From NCBI GenBank assembly GCA_038093515.1, contig JBBPSI010000005.1, forward strand, positions 248,001-312,000: 64,000 nucleotides of DNA, in the 5' to 3' direction. The notes beneath the pieces are model-generated. The model ran no database searches. It saw only the letters and a program-made list of their open reading frames with translations, and was not told the DNA's origin. The DNA comes from Butyriboletus loyo (taxonomy: Eukaryota; Basidiomycota; Agaricomycetes; Boletales; Boletaceae). The position numbers were made by a program, and so were the translations under genes. How positions within the stretch are numbered: position 1 is the first letter of the stretch; the number at the start of each line of letters is the position of its first letter. This document shows positions 50,024 to 62,390 of the stretch, piece by piece.

Positions 50024-50638
50024 ATGGCGCCCCGTCGAAGTCGGACATGGAGTACTTCATGTTCTTCCACGACATCTCAGTCCTCTATGGCCTCTATTTA
50101 CACAATAATAAACCAAAGCTCTCCAGTCGCAGAGCCCACAGAAGGCCACACCAATGCTTATGGATCATTCACAACCACTCTCCCTGCCGCTCTGTGGCTC
50201 CGGTCCCACCTCAGCCTGGATATCCCGGTCCCGGGTAAGCGCCGCGCCAAGCAGCGTGATCTTGACTGTGGTTACGACACACCTCCCGATTCACCACTTT
50301 CATTCTTTCAACCCCCCTCGGGTTCTAAGTGGAGCCCATCGATCAGCCGCACCTTGTTGACTGATTTTGACCGGTACGGTCCCTCCACGGATTCGGTAGC
50401 ATACCCCACCACTGTCCTATCTCCGTCGATAGACGACGATGTCAACGCAGCCAAACTCCACCCCGTTCTTGCTGCCGTCGAAAAGGGCTCAAAGCTTTCT
50501 TGCAGGACGATATGCTCCACATGCATGAAACCAGGTACAAATTTTCCGCGATGTCCTCGTTGCGATGAAATGTGGTGTTCTCGTGGATGTAGACTTCAAG
50601 GGGGTAAAAAGCACATGTGTGCTATCCGCAGGATGTGA
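50024..50638 (+). CDS. Unknown protein with C-terminal Cys-rich zinc-binding motif
   Basis: A single exon of 204 codons from MAPRRSRTWSTSCSSTTSQS. The first 150 residues are Ser/Thr/Pro-rich and probably disordered, with a basic stretch (PGKRRAKQRDLDCGYDTPPDSP). The last 45 residues have CRTICSTCMKPGT, CPRCDEMWCSRGCR and KKHMC: C-x2-C, C-x2-C, C-x3-C and a final H-x-C. This spacing is like a compact treble-clef or MYND/ZZ-type zinc finger, though it fits none exactly. Downstream in-frame stop is clear. I recognise no full-length family. Probably nuclear or regulatory, by inference only. Confidence 0.65.
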   Translation: MAPRRSRTWSTSCSSTTSQSSMASIYTIINQSSPVAEPTEGHTNAYGSFTTTLPAALWLRSHLSLDIPVPGKRRAKQRDLDCGYDTPPDSPLSFFQPPSGSKWSPSISRTLLTDFDRYGPSTDSVAYPTTVLSPSIDDDVNAAKLHPVLAAVEKGSKLSCRTICSTCMKPGTNFPRCPRCDEMWCSRGCRLQGGKKHMCAIRRM

Positions 50639-50899
50639 CTTGCTTCTTTCTTATGAACCCTAGGTGTCGAGGTTATATCCATCTGCTTTTCCATCTAGTT
50701 ATCGAGTTTGCACCATGTTTTCTTATCTAACAAGCGATACACGCGTTTCTGGGTCTGCACACTTTGCCCTGTTCCAAAACTCTGACATATAGTTTTTGCT
50801 GGTGAACAAACTTGTGTGAATTAAGCCAAACGAGTCTCGGATAGAAAGTGCCATGGAAATAAGAGATAGCCGATGAAGAAGGCTAATGACAAGATATCG

Positions 50900-52494
50900 C
50901 TATGATACAGAGAACACGATCTTCGTTCCCTGTGAAGGCACGATGCTGACCGCCTGTTGCTTCCTTTTGGCCTCCCACGATGGGTGCAGCGGGCGTTCTC
51001 CCTGGTTTTCCCGAAGATCACCTTTGCGATGAATGCGTTCCGACTGTCCTTTATTCGAGGCTGAATATTTGACGCCTTCAGACCCCCCCAGGAGTGGTCG
51101 ACGGGAAGCTGCGCGAGGCTGTGAAGATGAGATTCCTTTTCCAGATCGCCGATCAACCCGGACGGAGGCGGGTGGGCGGCGCTTTGACCCGCGCGCCGTC
51201 TCATGTTGCCGTTTTTGGATGTGGTTGGCGTTTCTCCCAAATTTTTTCTCCCATATCCTGAGGGTGCAGAGAGTTGATAGCCAAGAACGACGAGAGACAT
51301 TCACTTACGCCCTGCGTGCCCGTTGACCACGACGATTCTTTTTAATCCCGTCCACAAATCCCCTGTCGCCGTCGCTGAAATCGCTGTCCGAATCGCCTCG
51401 AGCAAAGCCAACCGAAAGCGATGGAAGAAACTCGGATTGGCCCTTGGATCCGTGGCGTTCTGATTTTCTGCTTTTGAGATTCTCTGAGGAAAAGCCATCT
51501 TCGTCACCGCTACCTTGTAATGCCACATCGTTCGAGTCGTCGTCATCCGCCGATCCTGCCACCGAGCCATCTGACCCCGATGGCGCACCAACTGTACCAG
51601 ATTCCCAACCACCATCCACTTCTGCGATTGCTTCATCACTCCCTTCTCCGCAGCGATTCGCGGCATTGTCTTTGGATGAGCATGCATCTTTCTCATGACC
51701 AGCCCCCGTCTTCCTCCTCTTCGACGCGTGAGAGTTGTCCGTGGCTTCCCCAATGTCCTCCAACCCCACGGACGGATGCAGGAACGTTCTCAGAATTTCC
51801 ACAATCGACGCGACCTCTGATGCGAGGACTTTGGAGCTCAGTATGCGACTTTGTACCCTAGCAGTCGGGGTCCCCGGCGTTCCGGGAGAAACCAGATTCG
51901 AGGCTAATTCTACTGAAATAGCTTGTACTGATGGGTCCGCAGAGAGGGTCTTGTCTTTCTTGAGTTTCGTCATGAGCGCCGAGTGGGCAAGTTGGTCGTA
52001 GCTGAGATGCTACAACCCACATATTAAATTCTGCACAATAATCGCACCCAGATCTTCATTCCACTCACCTTCAATACCTCCAACTGAGCACCCAGGTCCT
52101 TTGTCATGTCGCTCTCGGGATCCTTGTGCCTGGATTGCAACAGACATTAAGATTCATTTTTGCAGCACCAAATTCACACCTATTCACCGAGCCTCTTTAC
52201 GTTTCTTCAGAGTCTTTTGTACCTCGAAAGTCCTCGCCTTCTTGACGACTTTACGAAGTTCCCTGAGACCGTGGTACTTGAGAATGGACAGTATTGGTCT
52301 ATTGATTGTTTTAGAAATCGGCGTGAAAGACGTGCCAGTTTTCGGTGCAGCTTGGCCTCTTTGTCTTCCTGATGATATCGTTAGTATCGCAAGAGAAAGG
52401 GTGGGAGGATAACTTGGGGTTGAAGTACCTCTGAAACGTTGTCATCTAGTCTTCTTCGCTTTACGCCGCGAATGCTCTTCTGGAGGAAAGGCAT
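50900..52494 (-). CDS. BUD22: BUD22/SRFBP1-family ribosome biogenesis protein
   Basis: The C-terminal half is decisive: KKNRRGQRARRAIWEKKFGR, then LHPSWEAKRK at about 50975, both hallmarks of BUD22. Upstream exons give HLSYDQLAHSALMTKLKKDK, RHKDPESDMTKDLGAQLEVLK and HGLRELRKVVKKARTFEVQKT, the helical N-terminal block. The first exon is probably MPFLQKSIRGVKRRRLDDNV at 52494. A perfect TACTAAC branch site lies in the intron after it, but the join to HGLREL cannot be fixed by eye, so the N-terminal 20-40 residues are uncertain. A Ser/Asp/Glu-rich middle is typical. BUD22 acts in 18S rRNA maturation in the nucleolus. Head to head with the TBCD gene (102 bases). Confidence 0.85.
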
Positions 52495-52596
52495 GGTTCA
52501 TGCACATGTACGCTTGGATGGTTGTGCTAAGTCGTATCGCTGACCTAATGACGAAAAACTCCAGTCTTGATTAGCCTTGGCTCCTGCCAACTTGTG

Positions 52597-55500
52597 ATGG
52601 CGGACGAACTCACCGACACTGAAGGAAAGTTATTCGTGTCGTTTGAACGCTACGATGAATTTGTTTCCCTTCAAAATACATTGCTCGCGGTCGACTTGAC
52701 AGCCGAACCTACTCTCGAAGAGAACGGAGCCGAGTTTGACGTTTTGCGGAGGCTTGACCTGATAGTGCGTATGTTCGTCCATAATGTCTCAAGCGTCAAC
52801 AATCGAACGTCGAGCAGCTAGCCGAGTACCAAGAACAATCTTATCTCCTGGATTCTTACCTCGAAGACCTTGTCATTCCTGTTGCAGAATGCTTGAGAAC
52901 ACACGCCAGAGCGTGTACATCCAACTTATCTGTCACGTCTTCCATGGCTCGAGTGGGACGTCTGGCTGACTTGCTGTACGATTACATCAAGTTTAGAGGA
53001 TACAAAACCATCAGTCAGTAATTCAGCCCATTCCGCTGCAATGAGCGCCGTGTCCTTAGAATGAGCAGCTAGGTTTTTCCCCCATGAAATCGCGGATGTG
53101 ACTATCGCCATTGACTTTATTCGTTTGCCTACCGGGCCCGCTGCTCATCCATCTCAATGGTCCTTGCGTTATGTCGTGCTGCTGTGGCTCTCACTCGTGT
53201 GCAGAATCCCATTCGATCTGGAACAGTTCGACGAACCCGGCCACAAAGGGCGAACGGCCAGTACACTTGAAGCTACCGGCAAGCGGTACCTGGACTACGC
53301 AGGTCTAGAGCGGGATGGCGCGGCAGTGTTGCTGTCACGACTGTACATGCGGTAGGTTCTCCCGTAAGATTTTGAGGAAGTACTAAGATGAGAATAGAAA
53401 GGACGCCAAACAACAATTGTCAGCCTTCCTCACATGGTCCATCTCTGTGCTGCAAGAAACAATGCAACTCCTGTTGGTAGGTGTGCTATATTTATTATTC
53501 GCCTGACCTGACGACAGTAGGCTATTGGCATCTTGCGAGTATTGTGCGAATTTATCAAGTCTGGAGCTCTAGAGGAGTCTCGCCCAGCCACTCTTACACT
53601 ATTAGGAATATCGGAGAGCATAGGGAAGAGTGAGGCTCTAATGAGCAATACACTGATCCGCAAATACCGGACCAAACTGTTATCAAGGGTAGGGCTCCGG
53701 CTGATACTTCCCAGAGCCAACAACTCCAGGACCAACGGTTAGTGTATTCTTGTGCCTAGGGAAAGTATACCCTGAGATTGTTCCACCAGTTCGTGCATTG
53801 GAAGTAACGGAAGCACAGGAGAATGCTCAAATAGATGACGACGATGACGACATAGATACCCCGGAGGAAATTGAATTCATCTTACAAGCGCTTTTAAGCT
53901 CCTTGCAAGACAAGGTAGTTCAGTACCATTGCCTCTCATCTCTTAGTTGAAGTTCTCTCCCGATAGGATACTGTAGTTCGATGGTCAGCGGCCAAAGGTA
54001 TCGGCAGGCTTGCGGAGCGTCTACCAGATGATTTCTCAGCGCAAGTCCTTGAGACAATATTAAATTTATTCTCCATACACAGCATCGCGGGTGCTTCCAT
54101 CTATGACATGCCATCTGTCGCCGAGGCGACATGGCATGGCGCATGTCTGGCGACCGCCGAGATGGCACGCAGAGGCCTCGTGCAACCATCATTGTTGCCG
54201 AAATTGCTTTATTGGTTATCCAAGGCAAGGGCACGAGCCTCGGTGGGATGCAGAAGTTTATTTTAACACCCAACAGGCCCTTTACTTTGACATTCGCAAG
54301 GGTGCACATTCAATCGGCTCCAACGTACGAGATGCCGCAGCCTACGTCACCTGGGCCTTGGCAAGAGCTCACGATGCATCCAGCCTTTCCCCGCATGCTG
54401 TCAACCTAGCACAGAGCCTTGTTTCTGTCTCTCTTTTCGATCGTGATGTATCCATCCGCAGAGCCGCAAGTGCTGCATTCCAAGAACACGTAGGCAGGAT
54501 GGTGCGGTGCTGCTATGCTTCCTACCTATTCAAGCACTTACCATTCTCTTGCGGGTTCAGGGTTTGTTTGCTCATGGTATCGACGTGCTCCGTAAAACGG
54601 ACTTTTACTCTGTGAGCATACGGCGTAACGCGTTCCTCACAACGGCTCCACAAGTAGCTGAGTAGGTTGACCTTTCGCTGAGTTTTGTTGCCCTCCCATT
54701 TTGTTATGGTAGGCATGTTGAATACCGATCGGGCCTCATCGACCACCTGATTTCGATTACGCTGCGTCACTGGGATGTTGCGATGAGGCAGCTGGGTGCC
54801 AAATCCTTGAGGCTGATATGCGAGATCGACCTCGCGTCGCTAGGACCGACATGCGTATCACGATTGGTAAGTCACAATTCTCAAGTTACCGGTGATGTTG
54901 AACGCGGATTGGCTAGGCACTATTACTGCATTCGGTGGATACTACAGATGTTCATGGTGTAATGTTAGCGCTTGCAGAACTTGCTGATGCTTATCAACGA
55001 CGATTTGGACCGGAAGGGGACCAGAAAAGACGAGAGGTCAGTCAAGCCTTTCCGATATCTCATTTACTTATCACAACATCTTGTGTAAGATCTTTGGTCT
55101 CATCGGGCATGTCCCAAAAGATATTATTCTTGCACCTCGGAATGACCAAGTGCTCAGTGCAACTTGCAATCTCATCGCCGTCAGTCTTACCCAGCAGGAA
55201 GCCCGGGATCAATCACCTGTCCCAGATTGGCGTTACCTCGTCGATCAAGGGCTCCGCCACAGGGGTATTAACGTGCAAGAGGCAGCTGCAACCACAGTGG
55301 CCACAATGAGTTCTCTCGTGGACTGCTCTGCGTTGGTGCAACGATAAGTTCCTTTTTGCGTGTTGCGCATGTAGCGATGTATACTGAATTCAGACGGCTT
55401 TTCTGCACACTGATCAAAGAATTCAGACACAGCTCCCCATCGTTGCAGCAGAGTTTGGGGCATGTGCTGGGTGTCATCGACTACGACGCACATCCTCATG

Positions 55501-57174
55501 TTCTCCCCGAAGCGGTGGATTGCTTGCTGGAAAGCATCAGTTCAGAGGTGAGGGATTGGATTACATTCACAGTCTCCGCATGTTACCCTCATTAACCCGG
55601 TGATTACAGTCTGCAGCTAGAATAACAAATGTTGAGGCGCGCCGAAATTGTTACCTGGCTATTCCAAAGATCGTCACAAACATAACGCCGAGACTGGCGG
55701 AACGTACGTTCCACTCCTAATGTGGATATACTCCGTGTCTTACCACCGGGTGTAGATTTCCGATCGAGTAAGGTCTGTGCTTTGTTCGATGCACTAGACA
55801 ACGGGCTGGAGGACTACACTACGGACGAACGTGGGGACGTGGGATCATGGATACGCATCGCTTGCATCCGCGGCTTGGGTTCCGTCATCGAAGATCTATT
55901 CCGCATTTCTGGTGGCCTGCCAGACTTTCCTTCCTTTTTACCTCCCCACAGATACCACGCTGCCATTGGACGTATTCTTCGGCAAGGTGTAGAGAGGCTC
56001 GATAATGTCCGCCAGATTTCTGGCGAGTGTTTTGTGCGCATCTTGAACCTCCAACTCCCCGCTATGGACCATGCAGAAAGGTGGAGGATAAAAAATGTCG
56101 ATCTGATGAAAGAGTTATTTTTTGCGTGAGTAATCTCGTGGAGGAACATAGATATTGCATGAACAATTTTCTGTAGCGAGAGCGGCAATGAAGACAACAA
56201 CTGGAGTGACGGAGTGTGGTTGTTCCCAAAGGCTGTCAAGGTCCTTCAGATACCTGAGTATCGGAGATCGCTGTTAAGTGGCCTAGTGTTGAGCGTCGCC
56301 ACGAGGACGGGCAGTACAGTATTTGCCTTTCACTGCAGTGGGTTTCGACAGCAGGCTTACGTCTTATTGACTTAGCAACGGGCTGCATCGCTGAGTCTCG
56401 CGAGTTATACGAAAACATTATCCTTGACTGCTTTCTCCGAGGCGGAATACAGCCTTTCAGAATTTGCAAATGACCTCATCAACTTGGCTCAGTCAAAGCC
56501 GACTTCCAACAATATCGTAATACCAGTCCTGCAGACATTCAATATGTTGTTTGAGGAGGATGCCTTGGTGTCTCTCTCGGAATCTGAGAGAGGTGCCGCA
56601 TGGTAAGCAGGCTGCATTCCAGTGGCGTGCATGTTAACTGACATTGCGCAGTGCTGAGGCCTTGTTGGCCATCTCCTGCAAAAACGTGTTGCGTGTCAAG
56701 AACGTCCAAAGGCTCCAGGAGTCGATGAAGATGTAAGTCACAATTCATTAACGCGGGTTCTACCGAGCGATGTGACAAAATGGCGGTGCCGTAGAGTTGT
56801 CAACCTCTTGACGCTTCCTTCGGTTGCGAAAGCGTGCCTATCCAAAATCGTCGAGTTCCTTGCCCATCCTTACCCCAGAGTATGTATCTTTCCCGATCGT
56901 CAGGGAATGGCAGTGAATTTTTATACGTGCCTGCTCAGGTTCGATCAAGCACCGCCGAGTACCTATACATTGTGCTGCAGAGCAAGGATCTAGGTTGGGA
57001 AGCGGACGAGCAAGCCGAGGAAATGCTTCTCGAAACGGAATGGTATGACTGATCGATTTCCCGAGTTGTGAAGCTGAGTGCGTGTTTGACAGGTCGTCTG
57101 GGGATGTGGATAAGGTGAAAGATGTGGCACGAGGCCTGGTGGATGCACTTGGGTCAGGAATGAACGCGTTGTAA
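52597..57174 (+). CDS. Tubulin-folding cofactor D
   Basis: Starts MADELTDTEGKLFVSFERYDE. Long helical HEAT/Armadillo-like series: PVAECLRTHARACTSNLSVT, DFIRLPTGPAAHPSQWSLRYV (in part), DLEQFDEPG and LSRLYMRKDAKQQLSAFL. The central block DTVVRWSAAKGIGRLAERLPDDF (shown in part) and YIRKGAHSIGS-like DIRKGAHSIGSNVRDAAAYVTWALAR are diagnostic of cofactor D. Later repeats run to EYLYIVLQSKDL and DKVKDVARGLVDALGSGMNAL. TBCD (yeast Cin1) binds beta-tubulin and, with cofactors C and E and Arl2, assembles the alpha/beta dimer. About 20 short introns; no frame break was found in the exons followed. Confidence 0.92.
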
Positions 57175-57291
57175 TGTACATAACATGATACAAGTAAAAC
57201 GGCACAGCCAGCCGTTTTGGGCGTGGGAATTTCGGCCGCGTGCTTGGCCATCCAACTCGGGGACGTCGAGTGCAAGCTGGAGAGTGCGGTC

Positions 57292-59325
57292 ATGGTCGTC
57301 GACCCTCGCATCAGTGACAGCGAACTAGCTGCAATTAACGCCGCTGCGGTGACACGCGAATATCGCGTGCAACCTCATCTCGGTATGTTCCCTACAACTC
57401 GTCCGTTCCTTTCTTGGTCCGACGCCGTTCGTCCAGATTACCGTACTGTATCTGCCATCAACGGGTAAAAACCAAATTCAAATGTGCACGCGTACCTCTA
57501 ATTGATTACTTCGCAGGCCGCTTGTTGTCCTGGACAATGTCAAGGTAGAGACCACGAGATGCTTGACGTGATAACGGGGCTAATTGCCGATCAGTTTCCT
57601 TCGTACAACGAGATCGTACAGTTGACCCTTCCCGACGGTTCCAAGAGAGGTGGTCAGGTGCTGGAGGTCCAAGGGAAAAAAGCCATCGTACAAGTCTTCG
57701 AGGGCACATCAGGGGTAGACGTCAAAGCCACTCATGTCGAATTTACGGGCAGCAGCATGAAACTCCCCGTCGCAGAAGACATGCTGGGTCGCATCTTCAA
57801 CGGTTCCGGAAACCCCATCGACCAAGGCCCAAAAGTCTTTGCGGAAGATTATCTTGACATTAACGGTGTGTTTATTCCGCCGCTATCGCATCTCGTTCCC
57901 CTACAAGGTTTAGTTCAGGCTCACCGATCAACCCATACTCTCGGATATATCCCGAGGAGATGATACAAACTGGGATTTCTACAATCGATACCATGAATTC
58001 GATTGCCCGCGGACAGAAGATTCCTATTTTCTCGGCTGCAGGTCTACCACACAACGAGGTAGCCATAATGTTGACTTCTTTGTGCCTATCTCTGACGCCA
58101 GCGGCAGATTGCGGCGCAAATTGTACGTCAAGCCGGCTTGGTGAAGCGTCCTACGAAAGACGTGCATGACGGTCATGAAGACAACTTTTCGGTGGTGTTT
58201 GCCGCCATGGGTGTCAACATGGAAACGGCACGGTTCTTCAAGGAGGACTTTGAGTCGAATGGCAGTCTTGATCGGGTCACACTGTTCCTTAACCTGGCCA
58301 ACGATCCTACCATTGAGCGTATCATTACGCCTCGACTTGCGTTGACAACCGCCGAATATTATGCCTACCAACTGGAGAAACATGTGTTGGTTATATTGAC
58401 CGACATGTCTTCGTATGCAGATGCCCTGCGTGAAGTGCGTTTTAATTCCTTGAAGCGTTGGAATGTTTCTATTGGTTGTCTCGACTACTCATTCTCCGTT
58501 GGCAGGTATCGGCAGCTCGTGAAGAAGTGCCTGGGCGTCGAGGATACCCGGGATACATGTACACTGACTTGTCGACAATTTACGAACGTGCTGGTCGTGT
58601 CGAGGGGCGGAACGGCTCGATTACTCAAATTCCCATCCTGACCATGCCCAACGACGGTGCTTCCTCACCACAATTCCCAGGCTTCGCTGACTGATACCGA
58701 TCATGCAGACATAACGCACCCCATTCCTGACCTGACAGGATACATTACCGAAGGGCAAATATTCGTCGATCGTCAATTGCACAACAGGCAAATATATCCC
58801 CCCATTAATGTGCTACCATCACTTTCGCGGCTGATGAAGAGCGCGATCGGCGAGACACTCACGAGGAAAGACCATGGTGACGTATCGAACCAGCTGGTGT
58901 GTTGTGCCTTGATTTCTGACCATGATGTTTTTATTCACGAGGCCACGTGTACGTAGTACGCCAAATACGCGATAGGGAGAGACGCGGCTGCCATGAAAGC
59001 GGTCGTTGGGGAGGAAGCACTGTCGGGGGAGGACAAGCTGGCATTGGAGTTTCTGGACAAGTTCGAGCGGCAGTTTGTGGGGCAAGGTGAGAAGGAGCCG
59101 TCTTGGCCGTGGTGGGCGGTGGCTGACGGGATGTGTGCAGGACCGTATGAGTCACGGACGATATTTGATTCGCTGGACCTTGCGTGGACGCTGTTGCGCA
59201 TCTTCCCGAAGGAGCAGTTGAACCGCATCAACCCGAAGATTATCGGGGAATTCTATGGGCGGAAGCCGACGAAGAAGGCAGCCGAAGAGGAGGGGGAAGA
59301 GGATGGGAAGCTCGTTGATGCGTAG
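57292..59325 (+). CDS. VMA2: V-type proton ATPase subunit B
   Basis: [24 protein letters not shown] is the start; the frame extends upstream, but this Met gives the family length. The sequence is the classic non-catalytic B subunit: [146 protein letters not shown] and [17 protein letters not shown]. It lacks the catalytic P-loop of subunit A, as expected. It forms part of the V1 hexamer that drives proton pumping into the vacuole and Golgi. Ends EEDGKLVDA. Stop only 117 bases downstream of the TBCD gene's stop-to-start gap, same strand. Confidence 0.96.
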
Positions 59326-59746
59326 ATAATCATGTGGAGGGCTAATACAAATGGGTTGGAGGGGGGCTGGAGCGGAGATCGATAAGACGAATGTGCAAAG
59401 TCAATCGTAGCGGAGTGGGAAGGAAGCGAATGGAGGATAGCGTCGCGCTCCTCATTTCTCGTTGCCGGACAGCGTGGCAGCCTGCCAGTACCGCAAACCT
59501 TGGCCTTTACCCCCTTCCGTCACTCACTTGCACCACCAGGTATCTGCCAGGCAACCAGGGCCTCCCTCTCCTCGCCTGTCACCCTTCCTAGGTCTGTTTC
59601 CGTCGTGTCCTGATCCCATGTGTTCGCCCTGAGTCCCACCAACTTCGGCTCTTCTCTTCACGGCACTTATATATCCCCTCCTCCCCACTCCTCACGTTCT
59701 TCTTTTTATCTCGAGCGCAACTCCCCCCCCCCCCACAATCTTCCCC
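59326..59746. other. Spacer and 5' leader of SOK1-like gene
   Basis: No gene. The last 120 bases before the ATG are pyrimidine-rich (CT runs), a common trait of fungal core promoters. They include a run of 12 C at 59723-59734. Confidence 0.5.
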
Positions 59747-62187
59747 ATGAGCGACCTCGGCCAACCTCTCCAAGAACTAAACTGCAGAAAACGAAAGGCC
59801 GACCCCGACGAAGATGCAAAGCACCCGATAGCACAGTCCTCCCAGTCTCCCACCGATCCTATCCTAGTCGACCGCCCCTCCTCTCCTCATCGCCCTTCTC
59901 ATGCCCCAAGGCAGCCCCCATCCAGCCCTTGGCTCTCCACAAGCACCGCCCACGCCGTCTGGCCCTCGGAACATTCTCCCACCGACTCCCCCCCCGTCTC
60001 CCCGCTCAACACCGATCCCGTCCATGCACGCTTCCACAAGCGTCCACGTATCGACACCAAATCCAACCCTGGTCCACCCGACAAACATCCATCATCTCGA
60101 GCCTCCCCCACCCGCCGTTCCCGCAGAAGAGCTGAACACCGTGAACCACTCTCTCCCTCCCCATCCCCTTCTCAGCCCCCCGTTCTCAGCATCGAGCCCC
60201 ATCTCCCCTCCGCAGGCAACCTGCATCCCGCCTTGCAACCTCCCTTCCCCCACGTAGATCTCGCTTCCCCACATATACCACCCCTACATCCGTTGATTAA
60301 TCGACAGACGCTCAAGGAGTTGGATTTGAGTGCTATCCTGCGTAATCCACAGCTTCGTACGTCCATGCTCTCTCACTTCTATCACCACCTCACTCATTCA
60401 TCTCCAACAGGCCATGACCTCCTCTTTGACGCCGGGCTACAGTTCAGACCTACTTCTGGCCGGAAAAAGCGCGAGCTCTCGGATAGGTATTGGCGTGCCG
60501 TCGCACAGGAGCTCGAAAACGGGTGCACATGCATCTCCTTTGACATGCAATGGAACCCATCAGACTGTGTCTGTGTCTGTCGTCGCGTCCCTCTCCCACC
60601 TCAGAACCCTGTCCTAACGTATTCAACCTCCCGCCGTGTCCTCACTCTCCGAATGCCCTCGCGCATCCGCCTACTGCTAACAGAATTCCTGGAAGTTCTC
60701 CTCTTCGTCATTCAGCCTCTGACGAGCATCTCAGACACATACGCCAATCCTTCCACCTTCCAAGCACAGATCGAGAGACACGCAGCGCAAGCTGCGCATC
60801 TCCGATCTGTTTTTGACCCGGAGCTCATACACCAGGAACTTCAACATAGTCTTTTCGACCCCTCTGGGCTCTTTATCGTCATCGGTCAAACTCTGAAGAG
60901 CCATTGTGCACCGATGCGGGATCGTGCCGTTGATGCTATGGTCGACGTTGCCAAGTCCTGTGCGCCTGGCGGTGAGGGCAGTAAAGCGGACGCCGTCAAA
61001 GCAGTGCGAATGTGTCTCGACATTCTGGAGCTCATGAAACTCGTCTGTTCATCCGATAGGTTCCTCGTTTTGCATGCTGACGTATGGCTTAGGACATTGC
61101 CAACCATCAATTACAAACCCTGCGCCCTTTTCTCATTGACAGTTCCGGTCAGTATGAGCTCAAGGCTTTCAAAAGCCGCAAAGGATTGAGTTCGTCCCTT
61201 GATCTCACACGAGAATGGATCAAGTCATCCCACCGCCAGCTGCTTGCATCACCTATTTTCGTCCACCCTTCCTTCCCTTCCGGGTCGCTCCATTATGGTA
61301 GCCTTTCGCACACGCAAAAGACATACATCAGCGTGCTCAAGGGCTTGACTGACCTCGTTTTCAACCCACCTGTCCCCGGACCACCAACTCTGCAGAGTTC
61401 GTCGTCCACCGCCATCCAAGCCATGTGCCCCATGCCCCTGTACCCTGAAACCACCTATCTGGACAGCGCACGTCTGTTGGTTTTAGCAGCCGATGCCGCC
61501 GACATTGCTGCCATGTATATGTTTTTGCTGCTGTACCGCCAGCTCGTGTTTTCGGACGCCGGTGACCTTCCCGGCGTTTCGCGAGATCAATCACGCGTGA
61601 GCGATGCTGAGCTCCTCAAACTCAAAAAGGAGATAAGAGATATCTCATCATCGCATCTCGGGCAGTGCTTCAAGTATGGGAACATGGAACAGTCTTCTAT
61701 ATCCGATGTCGACCGCGAGAAATGGAGCAAGACCAAGCAGGATATCGTGCTTCAGGTTGCACTCCGAGCCAAGGAGGCGCAAATCGGTTCTTTTAATCGC
61801 TCACATTCATCAGCGGACGACCATACACCACATTTCCACGCTCCCGATGAACGTGTGCTGAAGCTTGCTGAACGATGGGCCGAAACACACGTGCAGCCGA
61901 ACTCAGCACTCAGCATCATGCTCAAGAACAGAATTCGTGACGCAGTATTCAACCAAGTCATTGCCATCGCCTATCCACCTAGAGATTCGTTGCCCCCTCA
62001 CATCAAAACTGCTGAAAACGGGGCTTCCCCTCCTTCAAGCTTGGCTTCAGGCATGGAGCCGCTTGCTGACGAAATACGCTCACTCGCAGAGCGACTTTCT
62101 CGCTTGGCGCATATACATCTCGGCGTTTACTTGCCGCTGTATGAGCAAGAGGACATTTTACCCGCCATTACGGTTGCATCCGCTTAG
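59747..62187 (+). CDS. SOK1: SOK1/TCP11-family protein
   Basis: MSDLGQPLQELNCRKRKADPD opens a long Pro/Ser-rich leader (residues 1-190). The TCP11 domain follows: LINRQTLKELDLSAILRNPQ, HDLLFDAGLQFRPTSGRKKRE, RIRLLLTEFLEVLLFVIQPL, QHSLFDPSGLFIVIGQTLKSHCAPMRD (in part), AVRMCLDILELMKL; an intron at about 61050-61090 links to DIANHQLQTLRPFLIDSSGQYELKAF (in part). Then FLLLYRQLVFSDAGDLPG, LKKEIRDISSSHLGQC and LADEIRSLAERLSRLAHIHLGVYLPLY. In yeast, Sok1 dosage rescues loss of protein kinase A, so a role in cAMP or nutrient signalling is likely. The end is PAITVASA. Confidence 0.9.
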
Positions 62188-62390
62188 TTCCTTGCCTTAT
62201 TTTTTTTTTAGACATTTCCCATCTTACTCATTTCCACTAGTATACCCATCATTGTCTCCATCTTGTCGGGAGTGCATTTTGTTCGAGACCTTGAAGTAGC
62301 AGTAATCAACAGAACCAATTACCATAGGCAATCGATAATACCACCAAGTACTGTGGCGACTCGGGGATGAAAGTACAAGTTCCCTTGAAA

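Noticed and set aside
52250..52430. Possible frame break near the start of the BUD22-like gene
   Set aside because: A single longer intron from 52428 to the HGLREL exon keeps the frame, so no lesion needs to be assumed. It only leaves the N-terminus uncertain.
59723..59734. Run of 12 C as a possible regulatory element
   Set aside because: It sits in a pyrimidine-rich leader typical of fungal promoters. Homopolymer length is also the least reliable part of a sequence.
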